Position numbers and translations under genes: made by a program | In this document: positions 47,177 through 56,930 of the stretch, in pieces | Position numbering within the stretch: the stretch's first letter is position 1 | Layout of the letters: every line of letters starts with the position of its first letter | The notes under the pieces: model-generated | Told to the model about the DNA's origin: nothing | What the model saw: the letters and a program-made list of their open reading frames with translations, nothing else | Databases searched by the model: none | Origin: Saprospiraceae bacterium | Lineage (GTDB): Bacteria; Bacteroidota; Bacteroidia; Chitinophagales; Saprospiraceae | DNA length: 64,000 nt | Reading direction: 5' to 3' | Assembly: GCA_028285085.1 (NCBI GenBank) | Contig: JANQQI010000126.1 | Location: 1-64,000 of the forward strand

Positions 47177-48001
47177 TTGCTCTTCCACTTCTAAATATAA
47201 CGTATCACTGCTAACGCCCGTAAAAATCCCCAGTCCATTAGTCACATTGGTCGGAGGTTGTTCAAGCGACAAAGTTGAACTACCGGAGCTTTCATACAAG
47301 GCCGCATATTCGGCATTGACTCTGAAAACAATGATTTGATGCGTCCCGAACTGAATGAGTTCTCGTCGAGGATTAATCGCATAAAAATCTGTTATCTGGG
47401 GTTCCGAAATAAATTGAAAGGGTTGTCGCCCGCTGTTCTCTTCTTCCAGAACTGCAATATTTTCGTTGACGTACTCTGGATCTTCTTCCAAATTTTTAAC
47501 CACGACATAATAGTATCCCCCTTCAGGATTATCCCAGGTGATTTCAATTGGATCGGGCATCTCTCCAAAACCACCAAAACTCCCTTCTTCAATTTTGTCT
47601 AATTCTACTGTCTCCGCAGAAATAGTAGCTTCGCGTTTCCCCGGCACATAGGTATCCGCTATCACTGTCTCATCTTGCCACATAAATTCTAGACGATAGT
47701 TTTGATCGGGCTGAATTTCCACCGCTAGATTTTGGTAAAAACCATCCCCCATCGGGGTCAAAAGGAAGCTCTCTGTATCATCGCTGATCATGACATTGAG
47801 ATCATCCAGAACGATGATGTTCGTATCCACTTGGCCATAGGAAAAACTTTGAGTAATTCGAATGCTATCGAGTGGTTGTCCCGCGTAAATAAAAGCTTCT
47901 AAGACGGCTGATTCACTTTCCACATTTTCTATGCTTTCTTGTTCGCAAGATGTCCAAAAGCTAATAAAAAGAAGGAGGAAGTAGATATTTGAATTTTTCA
48001 T
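47174..48001 (-). CDS. DUF4249-family lipoprotein
   Basis: 275 residues; lipoprotein signal with the lipid cysteine in FWTSCEQ (about residue 19). The mature protein is beta-rich with VLEAFIYAGQPLDSIRITQS near the N terminus, VMISDDTESF and EITWDNPEGGYYYVVVKN, the DUF4249 pattern. Members are encoded next to TonB-dependent receptors and are thought to be their surface or periplasmic partner. Here the receptor gene ends 18 bases upstream on the same strand. Confidence 0.88.
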   Translation of the reverse strand: MKNSNIYFLLLFISFWTSCEQESIENVESESAVLEAFIYAGQPLDSIRITQSFSYGQVDTNIIVLDDLNVMISDDTESFLLTPMGDGFYQNLAVEIQPDQNYRLEFMWQDETVIADTYVPGKREATISAETVELDKIEEGSFGGFGEMPDPIEITWDNPEGGYYYVVVKNLEEDPEYVNENIAVLEEENSGRQPFQFISEPQITDFYAINPRRELIQFGTHQIIVFRVNAEYAALYESSGSSTLSLEQPPTNVTNGLGIFTGVSSDTLYLEVEEQ

Positions 48002-48019
48002 TTTTTTAAAATTTAGAGA

Positions 48020-50722
48020 TTAGCGGAGTGTCCAAGTGAAGAAAAAGCTGGGCGTAATACCCAAAAGAGAAACCTTCGTCTCAATGAGTTCACCTTCGAT
48101 GACTTCATACTCATTGTACCAAGCGTTTTTTCGATTGTATAAATTGGTGATGGAGAGACCAGCACTGGCTTGACTAGTTCCCATGGTAAAGTCGTAAGTC
48201 GCTGAAATATCAAGCCGATGATAGTCGGGGTAACGCAGACTGTTTTTATTACTGACCTCAAAAAAACTACTCGTGGTTCCATCCAGCAAAGTCAATTCGT
48301 AATAGCCCGTTGGCGCTGTATAGGGTCGACCGGTAGCGTAGATAAAAGTAGCGCCAAAAGTGACTTTGCCCAGTTGGTAGCTGCCAATGATTTTCAATTC
48401 ATGCGTCACATCCTGATTGGCCGGAAAGGGAGTATCTCCAAAAATGGGGAAATCGTATTTCACTTCTCCCAGCGTGTAGCCGATCCAGCCATTCAGTCGC
48501 CCTACTTTTTTCTGCGCCAAAAATTCGAGGCCTTTTGCTATCCCCGTTCCGGTGTAGAAAAATTCTTCGTAGTCTAGCTGTCGATCAGGTCCAAAACCAG
48601 TAGTTACAAATCGGGTCGAATACTCGGATAAGCCATCCAGCGTTTTATAGTAGCCTTCGACATCAAACAACCAGTCCTTAGTTTCGTAGCTCAAGCCGAC
48701 AATGTGATGAAAAGCAGATCCAATGGATACGTTGTCATCATCTGCCAATAACCAAAAATCACGACTCCCCTGCTGGATATCTTCCCGGACGATACGATTA
48801 GCAAATTGATAATATTTCCCCCAGGCCGCCTTCAGTCTGATTTTTTCAGAAAGGAGATAGCTCAGTGAGGCACGAGGCTCTAAATAGATTTGTTCGGTAG
48901 GACTATAAAAAGAAGTACGCAAGCCACCTTTGACGACTAGCCGATTGCCAAAGGTATGTCGATCCTGGATGTACAGAGCGGAGGTCAAGCCTTCATCGGC
49001 GCGGTCGAGTACTGAGATGGTGTCATTTTGGGTGAAGGTGTATTCAATATCATTCCAGGTGGTTTGCCAGCCAAAGTCGAGTTGATTATTCTGATTTATT
49101 TTCAGTTCGTTATCCAATTTAAAACTCAAATCTTTTAGGTCGTTCAATTCATAACTCCCCGTATTTCGCTCGACGGTCGTATCGGCTCGCGTGATAAAGG
49201 TTTGATCACTACGATTTCGCTCACTGTAGTAGTTGGAATAGGAAAAATTGGCGTTAGAATAAAATCGATCATTCCAGCGGCGCGACCATTTCGCACTACC
49301 GCCCCAATTCCCCCAAGCGGTAAGATCTGTACTTTCTCTTTGAAAATTGAAATTAAGATTGCCGCCGAAGCGACCGGCAAGTGCATCTTGATCCAAATTG
49401 CGAGAATTATCCAGATTGTCTTCTCCATTGTAAAAACTCAAACTAAATACATCCCGGGAATTCAGCCGATAAGTCACTTTCGCATTCAAGTCATAGAAAT
49501 AGGTATTCGGCTGTACCTCTTGCTGCCCAAATCTTCCCAGATTTTGCGGTGGCCCATCGTTTGACGCTTCGTTACTATCGGTATAGGCTTCAAAAATATT
49601 ATTATAAAAATCACTCTGGAACGATCTCCGACCTGCCACTAAAAAAGAGCCCTTTCCCTTGGCGAAGGGCGCTTCCACAAAGCCATTGACACTGAGTAAG
49701 CTCAGGCCAACGCCCATGTTGAATGCTTCAGTGTTTCCATCTTTACCGGTCATCTCCACTACACTGGACAGACGTCCGCCGTATTTCGCATCAAAGCCGC
49801 CTTTGTACAATTGAACATCCTTAATGGCATTGGTATTAAATGCACTAAAGAATCCAAAAAGATGATCGACATGGTATACCGTAAATCCGTCAAATAGTAC
49901 CAGATTCTGATCGGGTGTACCACCTCGAACATAGAGTCCCGACGAACTTTCGTTGGAGCCACTAATTCCCGGAAGTAATTGCAGGGATCGAAAAATATCT
50001 TTCTCGCCGTAGCTCGGCAGTTTAGCCAAAGCCGCTGGCGCCAATGCAATTCGGCTGATCCCGGTCGAAGCACTTAACATCTGCTCTTCCCGGGTGGCTT
50101 TCACCACGACTTCTTCCAAGGCTACGCTGAAGTCTTCCAGCTCTACTTTAACGTTTTCAATATCCGTCTCCGGGCTGATCCGCACCAGCCGATTTTGATA
50201 GCCGATATAGCTGACGACTAATACGACTGTATCAGCCGGTACATTGAACAACGTAAAATAGCCATCGACATTAGTGGTCACGCCATTGTAAGTCCCTTTG
50301 ACCATCACACTGGCGAAAGGAAGACTTTCCCCGGATTTACTGTCTTTTACGATTCCTTTTAGGGTAAAATCCCTTCGGGTGGGTTCTACTTTGGACCAAT
50401 CCATCTCACTCATCTCCGTTTTTGGAATAAGCACAATGGTACGAGGCGCCTCTAGCTCGAATCCGATCTTCGTATTTTTAAATAATTGGGTTAAAGCATC
50501 TTCGAGAGGTAATTTCCCAAAGCTGGCGGTGATCCGCACATCTTCAGTTAACGCCCGATCATATTTAAATCGTAAGCGATAATTGATTTCTAAATCCAGC
50601 ATGACCAGATCAAGCAGCTTGTTCTGGTAATTACCCTTGAGCTTTATTTTGGCCATATCCTGAGCCGACAAAGCTGTAAATCCCCACAAGCATAGACATA
50701 AAAGAGTCAGTTTAAATTTCAT
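48020..50722 (-). CDS. TonB-dependent receptor with STN and carboxypeptidase-regulatory-like domains
   Basis: 900 residues, signal peptide MKFKLTLLCLCLWGFTALSA. Residues ~30-105 are a secretin/TonB short N-terminal (STN) domain (KYDRALTEDVRITASFGKLP, LEDALTQLFKNTKIGFE), which usually signals to an anti-sigma factor. Residues ~118-205 are a carboxypeptidase-regulatory-like domain. The plug at ~210-330 includes SSGLYVRGGTPDQNLVLFDG and KGGFDAKYGGRLSSVVEM. The rest is a barrel ending GITPSFFFTWTLR. It forms a two-gene unit with the DUF4249 lipoprotein. The substrate is unknown. Confidence 0.9.
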   Translation of the reverse strand: MKFKLTLLCLCLWGFTALSAQDMAKIKLKGNYQNKLLDLVMLDLEINYRLRFKYDRALTEDVRITASFGKLPLEDALTQLFKNTKIGFELEAPRTIVLIPKTEMSEMDWSKVEPTRRDFTLKGIVKDSKSGESLPFASVMVKGTYNGVTTNVDGYFTLFNVPADTVVLVVSYIGYQNRLVRISPETDIENVKVELEDFSVALEEVVVKATREEQMLSASTGISRIALAPAALAKLPSYGEKDIFRSLQLLPGISGSNESSSGLYVRGGTPDQNLVLFDGFTVYHVDHLFGFFSAFNTNAIKDVQLYKGGFDAKYGGRLSSVVEMTGKDGNTEAFNMGVGLSLLSVNGFVEAPFAKGKGSFLVAGRRSFQSDFYNNIFEAYTDSNEASNDGPPQNLGRFGQQEVQPNTYFYDLNAKVTYRLNSRDVFSLSFYNGEDNLDNSRNLDQDALAGRFGGNLNFNFQRESTDLTAWGNWGGSAKWSRRWNDRFYSNANFSYSNYYSERNRSDQTFITRADTTVERNTGSYELNDLKDLSFKLDNELKINQNNQLDFGWQTTWNDIEYTFTQNDTISVLDRADEGLTSALYIQDRHTFGNRLVVKGGLRTSFYSPTEQIYLEPRASLSYLLSEKIRLKAAWGKYYQFANRIVREDIQQGSRDFWLLADDDNVSIGSAFHHIVGLSYETKDWLFDVEGYYKTLDGLSEYSTRFVTTGFGPDRQLDYEEFFYTGTGIAKGLEFLAQKKVGRLNGWIGYTLGEVKYDFPIFGDTPFPANQDVTHELKIIGSYQLGKVTFGATFIYATGRPYTAPTGYYELTLLDGTTSSFFEVSNKNSLRYPDYHRLDISATYDFTMGTSQASAGLSITNLYNRKNAWYNEYEVIEGELIETKVSLLGITPSFFFTWTLR

Positions 50723-51081
50723 TGGTTGACGTTTTGGTTGACAATAAAACAGGCACCAGACTATGCACCGACAGTCTGAAAATCAAGAGGATATTCGTGG
50801 CATTGGTTATTAAGAGCGTGGTCGGGATTTGTTCTTTAGGTCAAAAACTGACAATTTTTTGTTTAGACTAAGCTCTTTTTAAGGAATATAGCCGGAAGCT
50901 ACATGACGAAAAAAAGCTGAAGTATAAACGGAAAAGTGACGTTTGAGGCCAATTAATAATTTCCGACTACGCTCTAAAAAGGTGAGGAATTTGCCGCCTT
51001 AGGTTGGATGGGATAATGCACTATTCAATCAACAGCGTAGAATTATCAATGAACACGTCAATTTCATCAATGAAAACAAAA
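50723..51081. other. Intergenic region upstream of the STN receptor
   Basis: About 360 bases with no supported ORF. It should contain the promoter of the STN receptor (minus strand). No operator-like symmetry stands out. Confidence 0.3.
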
Positions 51082-51116
51082 AGCCATTTGAAGCAATCGA
51101 CTTGCTCCAAATGGCT
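51082..51116 (-). terminator. Rho-independent terminator downstream of the T9SS cargo gene
   Basis: AGCCATTTG/CAAATGGCT stem with an inner AAGCAA/TTGCT pairing. On the minus strand it is followed by TTTTTGTTTTCATT. It lies 66 bases beyond the stop of the gene at 51182. Confidence 0.8.
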
Positions 51117-51181
51117 CTATAAACAAAAGTTGATTTATTTTTTGGACTGCTTTAGAACTAGTTGGTTTAAAAGCGTCGATA

Positions 51182-52441
51182 TTATTTTACAATAACTTTC
51201 TGCACCGCAACCAGATCACGGGCGCTAATTTTCACAACAAAAACGCCGGTTGTTGCCAACTCAACATCTAATTGAGTCAATTGAGCTAGTGTTTGCTGAA
51301 AGATCAACTGCCCCGCTACATTGTAGATTTCTACCACAGCGCCATCAACTGGCAGCTCTGCGGTGATTTGAAATGCACCAGAAGATGGATTCGGCAGATA
51401 GCTGAAGTTTTGTTCAAACTTCGGATCCCGAATATTCACCATTTCCTCTACGGTGAAACAGCCTTCGCATAAATATTCACAAGGCATTCCAAGACTTTCT
51501 CCTACCACCAAGTCATAGTCACCTACAGGTGCATCTTCAGGGATATCAAATTCCAGAATGATTTGTTGATTCTCAACGGTTACAGAACTTGGCTCAATAG
51601 TGTAATCGCCCAGCTGCAAAAATATTTGGGTGGCGGTATATCCACAATCACTTATACTTGCATTAGACACTTCCACCGTGAAATTTGCAGATTCTCCTTG
51701 CGTTCCGAGGCCACTGCCCACTGGATCAATCGTAGCCGCAGGAATCACCTCGAAGCAATCATTACAACTTGTCTGGCAAGGTAAACTAGCCGCGAGGAAT
51801 ACGTCGTATAATCCGATAGTCGCATTTTCGGGCACATTAATAATGACTTCGACATTATTATCATCCAGGATATTGACCGATTCAGGCAAGATCGTTGTGC
51901 CGGGTATGGCATTGGATTGAAAAATGACATTTGAGATGTCCGGTACACAAGTCGAGGACGCCTGTGAAAAACAGTTATTTGTAGTTGTTAAAACCACACT
52001 CAGGTCCATCACTCCTTGATTGGAGACATCAGGATCAACGGCAATGAGTTCTGGCGGTGGCATCACCGTCAAGCAGTCTTCGCATTCCACTTCACAGCCG
52101 GGGATATCATTCCACAAGCTAATGGAATAGCTCCCAGTCGTTTGGTTGCCGGGCACATCCAACACGGTAAACAATAACTCGTCGCTGAGAGGTATAATAT
52201 CCAGTGGTGCGATGGTACTTGAGCCTTGAGAAAAGAAAACATTGGTAAAGTTGAGCTCTCCACAAGTAGAAGTCGCCGAAATGAACGACGTATTTGTCCC
52301 TGAAATATTGACTTCCATGATATTTCCAGCCCATATTTTTGAGGGATCCGCTTCGATAGTTTGTGCGCTAAGAAAATGTGGGGTAAGACAGAAGATAAGT
52401 AAGCCTGCGTGCAGCAAGCCTTTTAATGCTTTAGTGGTCAT
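51182..52441 (-). CDS. Secreted protein with Ig-like repeats and T9SS sorting domain
   Basis: 419 residues, signal peptide ...HFLSAQT. The ectodomain contains three similar beta-rich repeats of ~95 residues, each with a pair of cysteines near a CEDCLTV, CNDCFEV or CEGCFTV end. The C-terminal ~75 residues (NFSYLPNPSSGAFQITAEL ... TGVFVVKISA) are a type A sorting domain for type IX secretion, ending VQKVIVK. Surface-exposed; function unknown. It is distinct from the four tandem paralogues but belongs to the same class of cysteine-rich surface proteins. Confidence 0.8.
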   Translation of the reverse strand: MTTKALKGLLHAGLLIFCLTPHFLSAQTIEADPSKIWAGNIMEVNISGTNTSFISATSTCGELNFTNVFFSQGSSTIAPLDIIPLSDELLFTVLDVPGNQTTGSYSISLWNDIPGCEVECEDCLTVMPPPELIAVDPDVSNQGVMDLSVVLTTTNNCFSQASSTCVPDISNVIFQSNAIPGTTILPESVNILDDNNVEVIINVPENATIGLYDVFLAASLPCQTSCNDCFEVIPAATIDPVGSGLGTQGESANFTVEVSNASISDCGYTATQIFLQLGDYTIEPSSVTVENQQIILEFDIPEDAPVGDYDLVVGESLGMPCEYLCEGCFTVEEMVNIRDPKFEQNFSYLPNPSSGAFQITAELPVDGAVVEIYNVAGQLIFQQTLAQLTQLDVELATTGVFVVKISARDLVAVQKVIVK

Positions 52442-52519
52442 TAGTTCTCATTTTGAAAATTGAAGAAATTTGGAAAAAGCGCTGTAATATTCTTCAAAGG
52501 TCCTTAATAGAACGGCAAT

Positions 52520-54364
52520 TTACTCTTTTTGCTGCTTTTGCAACAACGCTTCTTCAATTATTTTCCGATAAGGGGCAGCACGTATGCTATCTTGCAAACC
52601 GCCAATGTAATGCAATGCTTTTTCGAGATCCTGTTCTTTATAACTAATAATGGCCATATTCAATCGTGGATCATCGAACAATGGACTAATCCGCAGCGCT
52701 TCCAGATAATAAGTTTTGGCCTGTTCTCTTCGTCCCAATTTCTCTTGGCAAGAAGCCAAATCATTCCAAACATGTTGGTTGAATGGTGATAATGCGCTTG
52801 CTCGTCGGAAAGCCTGCTCCGCACCTTCCACATCTCCCTGCGCAAAACGTGCAGTACCTTCGTACCACGCCATCGGAATCGTAGTTGGATCATGGGTGTA
52901 AAACGGACTTTCTGCCTGCCTTGCACTGGCGAGCAAACGATCCCATTGGCCCAAATTTCGCCAGGCATAAGCGGCATTCGTATGGTATTCTCCGCGGAGC
53001 CGGCTTTGTAAACTAAATAAGCTAAAAATAATGCCTAACAATAATGCAATAAGACCGGTTTTAGCTATAGATGTAGGCATTGACCATTGGCGGTTTCCGG
53101 CACCAGCAGTACTCGCTAGTAATAAATACGTCCAGATTAATAATTCGGGGCGTTCCTTGGGAAACGAAAATAAAGCGATCACCCCCAGGCCCGTCAATAA
53201 ACTCAGGCGTACCATCTGCAACCAAGACTCCTCTAAATTGGACGCTTTCATTATGCGACGGACACCAGCATATAAAACGCTTCCCCAAAATGCCAGATAA
53301 AGTCCTAAACCCAACCCGCCACCTTCAGCGAGCACCCAGAGCCAATCATTGTGCGGCCTTTGAAACGTCACTTGATTTAATTCAATGCTGTACAATCCAT
53401 GTACCCCACAATCCGGGAAGTGGATTTGCCAGTTGCCAGCCCCCACGCCCAGCCAGGGATGCTTCCCAATCGTACACCAGGTTTTATCCCACAAGCGAAA
53501 GCGTTCAATGGCGGTTTCCGATTGGCTGTAGCGAGAGATATCCAATTGCTGCCAAAAAGTATCCAAAAGTCCAGTTGCTGATGCAATTAATAGCGCGATC
53601 CCAAATACACCGCCCAAAATGAGTAGCGGCCGCAACAACCGGCGCCAAAGCAATCGTTTTGCTGACCAAAAATAAAGTCCACCGAAGACCACCCCGGACA
53701 CCAGAAGGCCAACCCAAGCCGAACGAATTTGCAAGCTTAGTAAAAGCAGTAAATTCAAAATCACCGTAACTGAAGCCAGATGTTTCCACCTTCCACGCTC
53801 TACCCGCCACTGTAATAAAGCATGCCCACTGAGCAGCAATAAAAGGGCACCAAAAAGATTGCGGTGACCGGATAAGCCCTTGATCTGATAGAGTGCTTGT
53901 TTATCATAAGCCTCGAGCTGCGCAAATTGATACAGCGCAATGGCGACCCCCACCCAACTTAAGCCAATGGCGAGGCGGCCCCATTGTTGCCAAATCTCGG
54001 AATCAGCTTTGAGGAAATAGCGCGCAAAAAGAAAGACCAACAACGCTAGCCCTGTTCGCTGAACTTCCAGCAAAGCTTCTGCAAAAGCGGTCGCCCAGAA
54101 ACAACTCTGCAATTGCCAAAGGAAGTAGCCCAACAGCAATCCTTCGGGCCAGCCTAAGGTCCAACGTGGCGTATCACGAGCCAGCAACAAGCTTATCACT
54201 ACCAGCCCGCCGCCTAATAATGCCATCCACAGACGTGGTACGAGAGTACGGTCTAAGGCATTTGGCCAGTAGGCTAGGCTACCCGCTCCGATGACGCCCA
54301 ATAGGAAAACCCAGAAGGCGAAGCGATACCATTGGTTTGAAGACTTCGAATACGTTTTAGACAT
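52520..54364 (-). CDS. O-antigen ligase/polymerase-like membrane protein with C-terminal TPR
   Basis: 614 residues from ATG 54364; an upstream GTG at 54391 would add nine residues. About eleven hydrophobic helices occupy residues 10-440, with the family's large loop containing HPWLGVGAGNWQIHFPDCG and the RPHNDWLWVLAEGG block typical of the Wzy_C/O-antigen ligase superfamily. The C-terminal ~140 residues are TPR repeats (WYEGTARFAQGDVEGAEQAF, VWNDLASCQEKLGRREQAKT). Such enzymes transfer or polymerise surface glycans on a lipid carrier at the periplasmic face. No other glycan gene is adjacent. Confidence 0.85.
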   Translation of the reverse strand: MSKTYSKSSNQWYRFAFWVFLLGVIGAGSLAYWPNALDRTLVPRLWMALLGGGLVVISLLLARDTPRWTLGWPEGLLLGYFLWQLQSCFWATAFAEALLEVQRTGLALLVFLFARYFLKADSEIWQQWGRLAIGLSWVGVAIALYQFAQLEAYDKQALYQIKGLSGHRNLFGALLLLLSGHALLQWRVERGRWKHLASVTVILNLLLLLSLQIRSAWVGLLVSGVVFGGLYFWSAKRLLWRRLLRPLLILGGVFGIALLIASATGLLDTFWQQLDISRYSQSETAIERFRLWDKTWCTIGKHPWLGVGAGNWQIHFPDCGVHGLYSIELNQVTFQRPHNDWLWVLAEGGGLGLGLYLAFWGSVLYAGVRRIMKASNLEESWLQMVRLSLLTGLGVIALFSFPKERPELLIWTYLLLASTAGAGNRQWSMPTSIAKTGLIALLLGIIFSLFSLQSRLRGEYHTNAAYAWRNLGQWDRLLASARQAESPFYTHDPTTIPMAWYEGTARFAQGDVEGAEQAFRRASALSPFNQHVWNDLASCQEKLGRREQAKTYYLEALRISPLFDDPRLNMAIISYKEQDLEKALHYIGGLQDSIRAAPYRKIIEEALLQKQQKE

Positions 54365-54490
54365 AGCAATCCATAATCGTGGTAGAATCACACCTTACAA
54401 CGGTGGATCATCCGATCAATATATCACTTTCTGGATATAACCTTGGTATCAAGTTTAGAATGAGTGGTGCCTATGCCATCGCGAAGGCAT

Positions 54491-54524
54491 AAAAAAAGCC
54501 CACGAAGCTAGAGACTTCGCGGGC
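54491..54524 (-). terminator. Rho-independent terminator after the anti-sigma-like gene
   Basis: Minus-strand hairpin GCCCGCGAAG/CTTCGTGGGC (one G-U pair) with a 7-base loop, followed by seven T residues. It lies 67 bases beyond the stop at 54591. Confidence 0.88.
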
Positions 54525-54590
54525 AATTGAACAAGTATATATATTGGGGAACGATTGATTCAGGAATGGATAGTGCTCCCAATTTAAAGT

Positions 54591-55625
54591 TTAGATATCA
54601 TCAAGATCTTCGAGCAACTGCTCAGCGTATTGGTGGTACTCATCATCATCGCCGGTATGCGCAATGATTTCCTCCAGGTTCTGCTTGGTTTTCTCAACAT
54701 CACCGAATCGTAAGTACGCTAAGGCCAAGTGCCACTGATCGCGCGGAATTTCATTATTTTGATACGCGCGCTCCAACAGCTCAATCGATTTTTCAACATC
54801 ACCGGACATATAGCAAACACCCAGGGCGAACAGCATGTCATTACTATTGCGTTGCTCCTTCTTCATCATCTCGAAATTGCGCAGCGCTGAGTTGTAGTTG
54901 CGTAAGTTAAATTGCTCGGAGGCGCGAGCCATTAGCTCCTGTTCTCCTTGATCGCCCGCTGGCTCGTATTCAATCACACCGGTCAATCTAGGCAGGAAGT
55001 AGCGATCGGACAATTCCGCCAGCAAACGTGATTTTCGGCGGGTGGAGTCCAAAGCAATTTCGCGCGTTGCACCGTGGATGCCTTGCAATTGTGCTTCTAG
55101 ATCGCGGACACGGCCTTCCATGTCAGCATATTTATCGCCCAAACGCTTGAGTCGACTGCGATTACGTTGACTTTGACGTTCCGTAGATGCTTCATCGATG
55201 TACATCTCACCTTGCAGCACTTCGGCACGGAAAATATTTACATCGAGCTCATCTTCGAGCTGAGCGACTTTGCCTTGCAAGCTATTCACCTGATAAAACA
55301 GATAGCCGCAAGTGATCAACAGCAGGCCGGCCGCCGCCGCGGGTACCCAACGCAACCAACGGGTACCTCCCCCGCCAGTAGCGGGTTGGATCTGGGGCAT
55401 CGGTGTAGCCAATTCGTCAGCGATTTCGCCTTGTAACTCACGGAAGCTCTGCACCTGTTCGCGGCGCGACAGCATTTGCTGTAAGCCCTGGCGGAGTTCG
55501 ACCTCCTTAGCCAATTCGGGCTCAGCTTCCATTTGTATTTCGAAGGCCACGCGATCAGCAGCACTCAGTGCCCCTTGCAGGTACTGATCGATGCGTTCCG
55601 ATATTTGTGGATTCTCTCTTTTCAT
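54591..55625 (-). CDS. Anti-sigma-like membrane protein with coiled coil and TPR
   Basis: 344 residues. The N-terminal ~70 residues (SERIDQYLQGALSAADRVAF) resemble the helical anti-sigma N-termini found beside ECF genes. One membrane helix at ~92-112 (WVPAAAAGLLLITCGYLFY) is followed by a coiled coil at ~113-190 (LQGKVAQLEDELDV, MEGRVRDLEAQLQG) and C-terminal TPR repeats (ELMARASEQFNLRNYNSALR, LALAYLRFGDVEKTKQNLEE). It lies 66 bases after the ECF sigma gene, in the expected order. I infer that it holds the sigma factor at the membrane and that its periplasmic TPR part senses the signal. Confidence 0.78.
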   Translation of the reverse strand: MKRENPQISERIDQYLQGALSAADRVAFEIQMEAEPELAKEVELRQGLQQMLSRREQVQSFRELQGEIADELATPMPQIQPATGGGGTRWLRWVPAAAAGLLLITCGYLFYQVNSLQGKVAQLEDELDVNIFRAEVLQGEMYIDEASTERQSQRNRSRLKRLGDKYADMEGRVRDLEAQLQGIHGATREIALDSTRRKSRLLAELSDRYFLPRLTGVIEYEPAGDQGEQELMARASEQFNLRNYNSALRNFEMMKKEQRNSNDMLFALGVCYMSGDVEKSIELLERAYQNNEIPRDQWHLALAYLRFGDVEKTKQNLEEIIAHTGDDDEYHQYAEQLLEDLDDI

Positions 55626-55691
55626 GCTAGTAAGTTTCTTGGTCTATCATTAGTTAGATAGACAAGAGGGTATAAAGGTTATCACCATTTA

Positions 55692-56270
55692 TTATGTTTT
55701 CCTCGAATTTTTTAAGTTTCGGAAGCGAATATCCTCAGAAATGAGCTTTTTCAGTCTTTCCAGGCAACGATGTTTGCTAATTCGGCTGTATTTTTCCGTC
55801 CAACCCATTTTAGCCGCAATCGCTTCGTGGGAGAGTCTTTTATAATAAAAGGACTCTAGGACTTCACGGCAATTGTCACCGAGTTCACCGAACTTTTCTT
55901 CGAAAAGCTGGAATTGTTCCCATTCTCGTTGGGCTTCTTCACTTTCGGTGTAGTCCTCAGCAGTTTCAGCAACCTGATCCAATGAATAGACGGATTTACG
56001 CTTCTTGAGCTCGTCGAGCCATTTGTTTTTGCAAACTGCTTGCAGGAAACCATAGAAAGAACCGTGAAGAACGAAGTTTTCATCGTATTGCTTGAAGAAA
56101 ACGACTTCCAGAGCCACTTGGAAAAGATCCTCGGCATCCGCTTCGCTTCCCCCGTTTTTTTGGACATAGGCTACAATACGTGGCCGAAAGACCTGATAAA
56201 TCTCTTTCAACACTGCTCTATCTTGCCGGAATAAGCCCTCCAGATAAAATTGATTCTTTGCTGCATTCAT
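55692..56270 (-). CDS. ECF-type RNA polymerase sigma factor
   Basis: 192 residues. Region 2 at about 15-90 (VLKEIYQVFRPRIVAYVQ, DAEDLFQVALEVVFFKQ, FLQAVCKNKWLDELKKRK) and region 4 at about 120-180 (CREVLESFYYKRLSHEAIAA, KYSRISKHRCLERLKKLI) match sigma-70 family ECF factors. It is first in a two-gene unit with the anti-sigma-like gene, with its promoter in the 660-base divergent gap. Confidence 0.92.
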   Translation of the reverse strand: MNAAKNQFYLEGLFRQDRAVLKEIYQVFRPRIVAYVQKNGGSEADAEDLFQVALEVVFFKQYDENFVLHGSFYGFLQAVCKNKWLDELKKRKSVYSLDQVAETAEDYTESEEAQREWEQFQLFEEKFGELGDNCREVLESFYYKRLSHEAIAAKMGWTEKYSRISKHRCLERLKKLISEDIRFRNLKNSRKT

Positions 56271-56930
56271 AATCTAAAATCATTTGACGATTAACAACGG
56301 CCTCAGATACGGTTACACCTCGTCGTCTACAGTATCGACCGATTCGTTCGGTCAATCTGTTTTTTCGAATACAAGTAGTTAGTTTATGAAAGTAGTAATT
56401 GTAACTGACATCTATAACCTCTTTTTAACGAAATCGTTGAAAAGGAGGGCTAAATGTCTGTTTAGGATGAGTTTGTAAGATTCGTACACATCAACCAAAT
56501 TTCCAAGGTTGATCGTAGATTATTAAACATGAGTCAGGAGGCTTTTACAATATAGTTAGTTTGATGGAATTATTTATAAGTCGTTCGACTAAATTACTCA
56601 ATAAGTATTTTGAGAGTAGGTCTTCTCGATTTTTATAATCGCTCCACCATTAAATAAAATTGAATTCAGTGATAAACTAAGTTTGAATCCATTGATAAAA
56701 TATGAATATTACCCTAACTCCCGTCTGGCTAAAATATTGTTAAGTTGACACGAAAAATTTCATCAATCACCAACTAATTTCCAATCTCACTTCATTCTCG
56801 GACAAATCTGTTCGATTCCGGACAATATTCAAATAATATTTTTTCATAACCCACTCATTATCAGCGCCCCTGTTTTTGGCACACCCGTTGGCATTTTCAT
56901 TTTCAAAATATCAACCTAAAATCCAAAAAT
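56271..56930. promoter_or_regulatory. Divergent regulatory region, ECF sigma / efflux operon
   Basis: 660 AT-rich bases. GACCGA/TCGGTC forms a hairpin at 56337-56353 followed by AATCTGTTTTTT (plus strand). Two direct repeats CGGACAA at 56799-56805 and 56819-56825, 20 bases apart, could be activator sites. The sigma-54-like promoter at 56876-56893 is listed separately. No ORF is supported. Confidence 0.5.
56876..56893 (+). promoter_or_regulatory. Sigma-54-type -24/-12 promoter of the efflux operon
   Basis: TTGGCAC, 5 bases, TTGGCA. The -24 element matches the consensus TTGGCAC; the spacing from GG to the -12 dinucleotide is the canonical 10 bases; the -12 element reads TTGG instead of TTGC, one mismatch. 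It lies 37 bases before the HlyD start codon, leaving a ~25-base leader. The operon's last visible gene is a sigma-54-dependent activator, which makes the match more credible. Confidence 0.6.
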
